Part shown: positions 58,859-64,000 of the stretch, piece after piece
Layout of the letters: each line of letters begins with the position of its first letter
Position numbering within the stretch: the first letter of the stretch is position 1
Source of the DNA: an uncultured Pseudomonadota bacterium
GTDB taxonomy: Bacteria; Pseudomonadota; Gammaproteobacteria; Burkholderiales; Rhodocyclaceae
Direction of reading: 5' to 3'
DNA: 64,000 nucleotides
Assembly: GCA_903951825.1 (NCBI GenBank)
Contig: CAJBDJ010000005.1
Span: forward strand, 1 to 64,000
Notes under the pieces: generated by a model
Seen by the model: only the letters and a program-made list of their open reading frames with translations
The model's database searches: none
What the model was told of the DNA's origin: nothing
Translations under genes and position numbers: made by a program

Positions 58859-59661
58859 TTCTTTACCTCATCGACACCACGACGAATTTCCGCCACCAGC
58901 ATCCCGACATTGGCGCAGGCAGTTTCAGTCGTTGATTTTTCAATTGTTTCTATGATCCGGCTGCCAACCACCACGGCATCGGCAATCCCGGCAATCCGCG
59001 CGGCCGTTGCGGCATCACGAATGCCGAAACCGACGCCGACCGGCAAGCCGGTTTGCTCGCGAATCAGCGGCAAACGCTCGGCAACAGCCTCGATGTTCAG
59101 CGCCCCTGAGCCGGTAACGCCAGCCAGCGAAACGTAATAGACATAACCACTGGCAACGGCGGCAACCTGGGCAATACGGGCGGCAGTCGAGGTCGGCGCC
59201 AACAAAAAGATCGGATCGATACCCTGGGCTTTCATCGCCGCACCAAAGGCGGCTGCTTCTTCCGGCGGGTAATCGACGACGAGAACGCCATCGACTCCGG
59301 CTTCGGCGGCGGCAGACGCAAACCGGTCGAGCCCCATCGCCTCGATCGGGTTGGCGTAACCCATCAGAACGATCGGCGTCTGGCGATTATCGGCGCGAAA
59401 GGCAACGACGATGTCGAGCACTTTGCGCAAGGTCATGCCTTTGGCCAAAGCACGCTCGGAGGCACGCTGAATGGTCGGGCCGTCGGCCATCGGATCGGAG
59501 AAAGGCACCCCCAATTCAATGACATCGGCGCCGGCCTCGACCAGCGTGTGCAGCAAGGCCAACGTCAGGTCGGCATCGGGATCGCCGGCGGTGATGAAGG
59601 GAATCAGGGCTTTGCGACCATCAGCGGCAAGGCGCTCAAAGGTGGATTGAATGCGTGACAT
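58855..59661 (-). CDS. trpA: tryptophan synthase alpha subunit
   Basis: 268 residues, TIM barrel that releases indole from indole-3-glycerol phosphate. Catalytic Glu in [21 protein letters not shown] (which also has the loop-2 Asp), Asp in [13 protein letters not shown], loop ending GVTGSG, and [10 protein letters not shown]. The start overlaps the trpB stop (TGATG). Confidence 0.98.
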   Translation of the reverse strand: MSRIQSTFERLAADGRKALIPFITAGDPDADLTLALLHTLVEAGADVIELGVPFSDPMADGPTIQRASERALAKGMTLRKVLDIVVAFRADNRQTPIVLMGYANPIEAMGLDRFASAAAEAGVDGVLVVDYPPEEAAAFGAAMKAQGIDPIFLLAPTSTAARIAQVAAVASGYVYYVSLAGVTGSGALNIEAVAERLPLIREQTGLPVGVGFGIRDAATAARIAGIADAVVVGSRIIETIEKSTTETACANVGMLVAEIRRGVDEVKK

Positions 59662-60860
59662 CAGAAGCTAATCCCTGATTTTTCAGCAACCGTGTGCATA
59701 TCCTTGTCGCCACGGCCGGAGAGATTGACCAGAAGTATCTGCCCCTTGTCCATGGTCGGCGCAATTTTCGCCGCATGCGCCAGGGCATGACTGGATTCCA
59801 GCGCCGGAATGATGCCTTCGATGCGGCACAGCGTATGAAAGGCAGTCAGCGCTTCGCTGTCGGTTACCGTGGCATATTCAGCACGACCGATATCCTTCAA
59901 CCAGGCATGTTCGGGGCCGACACCGGGGTAATCGAGGCCGGCGGAAATCGAATGGGTCTCGATAATCTGGCCGTCTTCGTCTTGCAGCAGATAGGTTCGG
60001 TTGCCGTGCAGGACACCAGGCACACCGGCGGTCAGCGATGCCGAGTGTCGACCCGTTTCCATGCCGTCGCCCGCCGCCTCGACACCAATCAGGCGAACAC
60101 CTTCAATATTGATATACGGATAAAAAATCCCCATGGCATTGGAACCGCCACCGACACAGGCAAGCACCGCATCCGGCTGGCGTCCGGTCATTTCCGGCAT
60201 CTGAAGCAGACACTCCTCGCCAATGATTTTCTGGAAATCGCGTACCAGCATCGGGTAAGGATGCGGGCCGGCGACCGTGCCGATGATGTAAAAGGTGTTG
60301 TGGATGTTGGTCACCCAGTCGCGCATTGCCTCGTTGAGCGCATCCTTGAGCGTTTTCGAGCCGGATTCGACGGGGACGACGGTGGCGCCAAGCAGCTTCA
60401 TGCGATAGACGTTGGCGGCCTGGCGCTTGACGTCCTCACTGCCCATATAAACCACGCACTCCATGCCATAACGGGCGGCGACGGTCGCCGTCGCGACACC
60501 GTGCTGACCGGCACCGGTTTCGGCAATCACGCGCGGCTTGCCCATGCGCCGGGCGAGCATCGCCTGGCCGATGCAGTTATTGACCTTGTGGGCGCCGGTG
60601 TGATTCAGGTCTTCACGCTTCAGATAAATCTGCGCGCCGCCGAGCATTTCCGACCAGCGCCGGGCGTGATAGATCGGCGACGGGCGACCGACAAAATGCT
60701 TGAGTTCGTACTCGTATTCGGCGCGAAACGCCGCGTCTTGCTGCGCCAGGATATAAGCCGACTTGAGCTCTTCGAGTGCGGCAAAGAGGGTTTCGGCGAC
60801 AAAAACACCACCGTAAGGACCGAAATGGCCTCGGGCGTCGGGGAAGTTATAGTGATCCAT
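59661..60860 (-). CDS. trpB: tryptophan synthase beta subunit
   Basis: 399 residues, PLP enzyme condensing indole and serine. PLP lysine in [26 protein letters not shown]; phosphate-binding loop [23 protein letters not shown]. The 14-base overlap with trpF is unusual in size but in keeping with tight coupling. No trp attenuator or TrpR-like site visible within the operon. Confidence 0.98.
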   Translation of the reverse strand: MDHYNFPDARGHFGPYGGVFVAETLFAALEELKSAYILAQQDAAFRAEYEYELKHFVGRPSPIYHARRWSEMLGGAQIYLKREDLNHTGAHKVNNCIGQAMLARRMGKPRVIAETGAGQHGVATATVAARYGMECVVYMGSEDVKRQAANVYRMKLLGATVVPVESGSKTLKDALNEAMRDWVTNIHNTFYIIGTVAGPHPYPMLVRDFQKIIGEECLLQMPEMTGRQPDAVLACVGGGSNAMGIFYPYINIEGVRLIGVEAAGDGMETGRHSASLTAGVPGVLHGNRTYLLQDEDGQIIETHSISAGLDYPGVGPEHAWLKDIGRAEYATVTDSEALTAFHTLCRIEGIIPALESSHALAHAAKIAPTMDKGQILLVNLSGRGDKDMHTVAEKSGISF

Positions 60861-61467
60861 GCGCTTTCCGTACAGCCGCCATAAAGGCAGCGATTTTTGA
60901 GTGATCCTTGATGCCTTTGCTCATTTCGACACCGGAAGAGACATCGACCGCAACCGGCCGCACACGTTCGATGGCGATTCCGACATTGGCTGCGGTCAAC
61001 CCGCCGGAAAGCACTAAAAATCCGGGCAAATCGGGCGGGATCAAGCGCCAGTCAAAGAGATGCCCGCCGCCGCCGTATCCGTCAACAAAGGCATCGAGCA
61101 ACAAACCCCGGGCATCGGGAAACGAGCGGGCGAATTCTAGCAGATCAAGCTCCGGCCTGACCCGCGCAGCACGCAGATACGGGCGCTCAAACTGCCGGCA
61201 ATAGCCGGCATCTTCATCGCCATGAAACTGCAGGAGATTGATCGGCAAAGCCGCGCAAACAGCGCGCACGGTGGCCGCCTCCTCATTGACAAAAAGCCCG
61301 ACAACATCGACGAAAGGGGGAATCCGCCTGACCAATTCGGCAGCTCGCTGCGGACTCACATAGCGCGGACTCGGCGGGTAGAAAACAAAACCGATGGCAT
61401 CAGCGCCGGCAGCCACCGCAGCGTCAACGTCGGCTTCGCGGGTAAGGCCACATATCTTGACTCTCAC
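60847..61467 (-). CDS. trpF: phosphoribosylanthranilate isomerase
   Basis: 206 residues, TIM barrel of the tryptophan pathway. Catalytic Cys in [13 protein letters not shown] (residue 6), Asp near [19 protein letters not shown], and the end [27 protein letters not shown]. Start overlaps truA stop (ATGA). Confidence 0.97.
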   Translation of the reverse strand: MRVKICGLTREADVDAAVAAGADAIGFVFYPPSPRYVSPQRAAELVRRIPPFVDVVGLFVNEEAATVRAVCAALPINLLQFHGDEDAGYCRQFERPYLRAARVRPELDLLEFARSFPDARGLLLDAFVDGYGGGGHLFDWRLIPPDLPGFLVLSGGLTAANVGIAIERVRPVAVDVSSGVEMSKGIKDHSKIAAFMAAVRKAHGSL

Positions 61468-62252
61468 GGCAGCACCCGATCGAGAAAATCATCATCCGTT
61501 TCCGGAAAATTCCACTGCGATTCGTAAATCGGCCCGCGAAAATAGAGACCATCCGGGGAAAACGTCGGCGCCGCCAGTTGACGATTCCGGGTCTGCAGCA
61601 GTTCATCCATCCACTCTGGCGAATGCCTGCCCTTGCCGATATAAACCAGCGTTCCGACCAGGTTACGAACCATGTGGTGAAGAAAGGCCGTCGCTTCAAA
61701 ATCAAAGACAAGCAAGGAGCCGGAGGCTCTGACAGTCGCCTGCCGCATCGTTTTTACGGGCGTTCGCGCCTGGCAATCGGCCGCCCGGAAAGCTGAAAAA
61801 TCATGCTCGCCGATCAAGCTTGCAGCGGCACGTTGCATCAGCGACAAATCGAGTGGCAAGTGAAACCAGCCTACCCGACCGCCCCACAAGCCGGGACGTT
61901 GCGCCCGGTTGATCAGCAGGTAGCGATAACGACGGCCGCGTGCGCTATAGCGCGCATGAAATTCCTCGCTCACCGGATGCACCCAACGTACCGCAACACT
62001 CTCAGGCAAATGGGCGTTAACACCGCGCACCCAGGCGCTCAACGGACGTTCGGCAGTCGTCTCGAAATGCACCACCTGCTGCGTGGCATGAACGCCGGCA
62101 TCGGTTCTGCCGGCGCAAACAACAGCGATTGGCTCAGCCGCGATTTCTGCCAAGGCAGCCTCCAGTGCATCTTGAACGGTCACGCCGCCGGGCTGGCTTT
62201 GCCAGCCATGAAAGCCGCGTCCACAATATTCGAGGGCCAGCGCAAATCTCAC
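61464..62252 (-). CDS. truA: tRNA pseudouridine synthase A
   Basis: 262 residues; isomerises U38-40 in tRNA anticodon arms. The catalytic Asp lies in CAGRTDAGVHATQQVVHFE; LEYCGRGFHGWQSQPGG and FLHHMVRNLVGTLVYIGKGR are further signatures. The GTG at 62252 overlaps the preceding stop as GTGA; a GTG four codons earlier (62264) is the alternative. In the fimV-truA-trpF order seen in pseudomonads. Confidence 0.95.
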   Translation of the reverse strand: MRFALALEYCGRGFHGWQSQPGGVTVQDALEAALAEIAAEPIAVVCAGRTDAGVHATQQVVHFETTAERPLSAWVRGVNAHLPESVAVRWVHPVSEEFHARYSARGRRYRYLLINRAQRPGLWGGRVGWFHLPLDLSLMQRAAASLIGEHDFSAFRAADCQARTPVKTMRQATVRASGSLLVFDFEATAFLHHMVRNLVGTLVYIGKGRHSPEWMDELLQTRNRQLAAPTFSPDGLYFRGPIYESQWNFPETDDDFLDRVLP

Positions 62253-62839
62253 AAAACCACCCACGCCAGAAGGCCAGCCATCAGCAATCCGAGCGCCAGA
62301 CGATCAAAAGAACGCCAGGCGGGAAGCGTGATCACCATCGTCTGCGGCTCGTCGGAAAAGCTCTGGTCACATAGCATCTGGCGCCACTCGCCTTTTTTCA
62401 TTGGATTTTTCAAATGATCGAGAACCAGCGAAAGACGAACCACCAGACGGTCAACATCACCCCACCAACGCCTGAGTGGCCACAACAGACCGAGGAGAGC
62501 GACCATCAGTCCATCACGGCCAAGCCATCTGAAGAGCCATGCCAGACAACCCAGCATGAGGATCAAGCGCAATGCCTGCAAGTTGGCCGCATCGATGCCG
62601 GCCCAGGTGGGCAACCAATCCCGATCAAACAGCGCGTCGCCCGGTGCGCCGTAGGCCAGCACCAGCCACAGCGCCAATAACAGCCAGCGCGCGCGATACA
62701 CATATCGCCCCCAGGCGGGCACCACTTTCCAGCCGCCAACAGCCATCAGCGCGGCCAGCGCCAACAGCCACGAGAAGCTGAAAAACTGGATGGCCAAGAG
62801 GGCACAGAGCCAGACAATCAATAGTGCAGCGGGATGCAT
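62249..62839 (-). CDS. EcfT/CbiQ-like membrane protein
   Basis: 196 residues with about five or six membrane helices. The start MHPAALLIVWLCALLAIQFFSF, the middle LQALRLILMLGCLAWLFRWLGRDGLMVALLGLL and the amphipathic LVVRLSLVLDHLKN resemble energy-coupling-factor T components, but the ArgGly coupling motifs are not clear and no ATPase or S component is near. An orphan or repurposed protein is possible. The ATG at 62839 is downstream of the fimV terminator and opens the long operon ending at metZ. Confidence 0.7.
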   Translation of the reverse strand: MHPAALLIVWLCALLAIQFFSFSWLLALAALMAVGGWKVVPAWGRYVYRARWLLLALWLVLAYGAPGDALFDRDWLPTWAGIDAANLQALRLILMLGCLAWLFRWLGRDGLMVALLGLLWPLRRWWGDVDRLVVRLSLVLDHLKNPMKKGEWRQMLCDQSFSDEPQTMVITLPAWRSFDRLALGLLMAGLLAWVVL

Positions 62840-62851
62840 TCTGCCTTCTGG

Positions 62852-62883
62852 AAAAACACATGGCTCCACGCGGGAGCCATGTG
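62852..62883 (-). terminator. intrinsic terminator of fimV
   Basis: Perfect 11-bp arms (62857-62867 and 62873-62883, loop of 5). On the minus strand the stem is followed by TTTTTC (62856-62851). It lies 20 bases past the fimV stop and only 12 bases before the next start, so the downstream operon either relies on read-through or has its promoter inside fimV. Confidence 0.85.
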
Positions 62884-62902
62884 GCGTGTGCAAAACCGGA
62901 TT

Positions 62903-64000
62903 CTACCCGCCTAAGCGGCCAAGTATTTCGCGCGCCTGGTCGACGAGATCGGCCGGGCCTTCCTGGGTTACTTCCTGGAGTAATTCGCGTGCACCTTCAA
63001 GATCCCCCATTTCTTCATACGCCTTCGCCAAATCAAGCTTGGTGCTTACCTCTTCGCGCTGCGTCGCGGAGAATTCGGGAGGCGTTGGCAGCACCGGTTC
63101 AAGCGGCGACACGTTCATCTCGCTGGCGGCCATCACCTCCTGAACAGCGGCCTGCGGCAACGAATCGCTTTGGTGCTCAACCGGCAAATCGGCCGACAGA
63201 TCAAGATTGATCGAACCAATGTCGTAGCCCGGGGGTAGCATGGCTTGCCCAAGAACGACCGATTCGCTCAACTTGACATCGAAATCCAGCGATTCGTCAT
63301 CGCCTGCCATCGGCAAGATGCCCTTGTTCTGTTCATCGTCAAACGGCGTCTCGTGACCGACCAAGGTATCGGTCATCGACTCCGTCGTCACAGCGTCGAG
63401 GTTGGCAGACGCCGAATCTGCCGGAGAATCCGGCAACCCGGCATGAGCAGCCGGGGCGAGGTCGAAATCAAGGCTTTCTTCCGCAGGCTGGTCTTTACCA
63501 AGCGGCTCCGGCACCGTGACCGGCGTCGTGGCAGCGGCGCCGTCGAGATCAAAGTCGAGGGCGCCAGAGTCTGCCTGGACAACGGTGGTGACGAAATCGG
63601 ATTCGGCCACCTGCTCAAGAGCGGTAAGACGTTCCGGCTGAATATCGGTCGCCTGAAAATCGAAATCCAGACTCTTGACCTTGTCGACAACAACAGGCGC
63701 ATCATCGGCACGAGCCAACGCCGGCGCCTCCGGCTTGACCGGTGCGATGTCGGCGCCGCTTTCGAATTCCGGCTCTGGCCTCGGTGCGTCAATCAGAGAA
63801 TCATCGGCGGCAGCTGGCAGATCGGTGGCGTCCACGGCGTCCGCTGTTGCCTCGGATTTTTGCGCGTCAGCGGGCAATGCCGCATCACCGTCGAAATCCT
63901 CGCGCAAGGTGGTATGTGCCCCCGAGTACAAGGGATTGTGCGGATCGAGGGTGATTCCCAGGGCAGCCACCTTGGCCCACTCAACCCCCACCCCGCTGGT
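62903..64000 (-). CDS. fimV: FimV-like protein, C-terminal part (5' end outside window)
   Basis: 366 residues are visible; the frame is open at the window edge, so the start is upstream. Mostly acidic and low-complexity (Asp, Glu, Ala, Pro), with repeated LDFD-type motifs: SLDFDFQ, ALDFDLD, SLDFDLA, SLDFDVK and INLDLSA. The end is the FimV C-terminal motif with a TPR-like helix pair (VSTKLDLAKAYEEMGDLEGARELLQEVTQEGPADLVDQAREILGRLG). FimV is an inner-membrane polar hub acting in type IV pilus assembly and twitching. Position before truA matches pseudomonads. The LysM and membrane portions are not in view. Confidence 0.9.
   Translation of the reverse strand, partial: TSGVGVEWAKVAALGITLDPHNPLYSGAHTTLREDFDGDAALPADAQKSEATADAVDATDLPAAADDSLIDAPRPEPEFESGADIAPVKPEAPALARADDAPVVVDKVKSLDFDFQATDIQPERLTALEQVAESDFVTTVVQADSGALDFDLDGAAATTPVTVPEPLGKDQPAEESLDFDLAPAAHAGLPDSPADSASANLDAVTTESMTDTLVGHETPFDDEQNKGILPMAGDDESLDFDVKLSESVVLGQAMLPPGYDIGSINLDLSADLPVEHQSDSLPQAAVQEVMAASEMNVSPLEPVLPTPPEFSATQREEVSTKLDLAKAYEEMGDLEGARELLQEVTQEGPADLVDQAREILGRLGG

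Overview
The window looks like a stretch of core chromosome from a betaproteobacterium, most likely Rhodocyclales/Rhodocyclaceae (Dechloromonas, Azonexus or Accumulibacter-like). The evidence is the protein-level resemblance, the moderately high G+C, class I PHA synthase, an Fnr/HemN pair, an NAD-coupled Hox hydrogenase and the fimV-truA-trpF-trpB-trpA-accD-folC-dedD-cvpA-purF-metZ gene order. Genus-level assignment is inference. I see no rRNA, tRNA, CRISPR array, prophage or complete insertion sequence.

Layout. 1-930: four tandem 23-bp repeats that run into, and probably truncate, a soluble chemoreceptor-like gene; this may be the end of a mobile element. 1.1-8.8 kb: htpG behind a heat-shock promoter, an ankyrin protein, greB with a coupled unknown gene, ydcH, a phosphate transporter with its DUF47 partner, an aldo/keto reductase and a ferritin-like DUF455 protein. 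8.8-20.3 kb: a cold-shock type DEAD-box helicase with a long leader, ferrous iron uptake (feoB, feoA), selD, a copper set (copZ, copA), a stress protein, a DsbD_2/SafE membrane protein, hemN, and fnr with an Fnr box in the divergent gap. 20.3-24.1 kb: a diiron ODP-type oxygen sensor coupled to a minimal soluble chemoreceptor, downstream of phaC, then a universal stress protein.

24.2-36 kb: a Cache-PAS-GAF histidine kinase with a cysteine-rich GAF domain converges on hoxF-U-Y-H-W, a bidirectional NAD-linked [NiFe] hydrogenase operon. Next comes a sulfate ABC transporter cluster cysT-W-A with cysB as its last gene. 36.2-43.3 kb: a chemoreceptor with a periplasmic CxxCH haem c motif, a Ser/Thr kinase fused to a cyclic-nucleotide-binding domain, and the heat-shock operon grpE-dnaK-dnaJ behind a near-consensus sigma32 promoter. 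43.3-51.4 kb: cysS, an envelope cluster (TPR protein and L,D-transpeptidase sharing a C-terminal domain, two cyclophilins), lpxH, recQ and a DUF2238 membrane protein. 51.4-64 kb: rhlE, then a tightly packed minus-strand operon from an EcfT/CbiQ-like gene through truA, trpFBA, accD, folC, dedD, cvpA and purF to metZ, preceded by the 3' part of fimV.

How the parts fit: the accessory content is dominated by life at changing oxygen: Fnr, oxygen-independent haem synthesis, Fe(II) uptake, hydrogen/NAD exchange, PHA storage, and three chemoreceptor-type proteins, one with a diiron partner and one with a haem site. The most interesting module is the ODP plus minimal-receptor pair (20313-21689); the haem c receptor and the Cys-rich GAF kinase are next.
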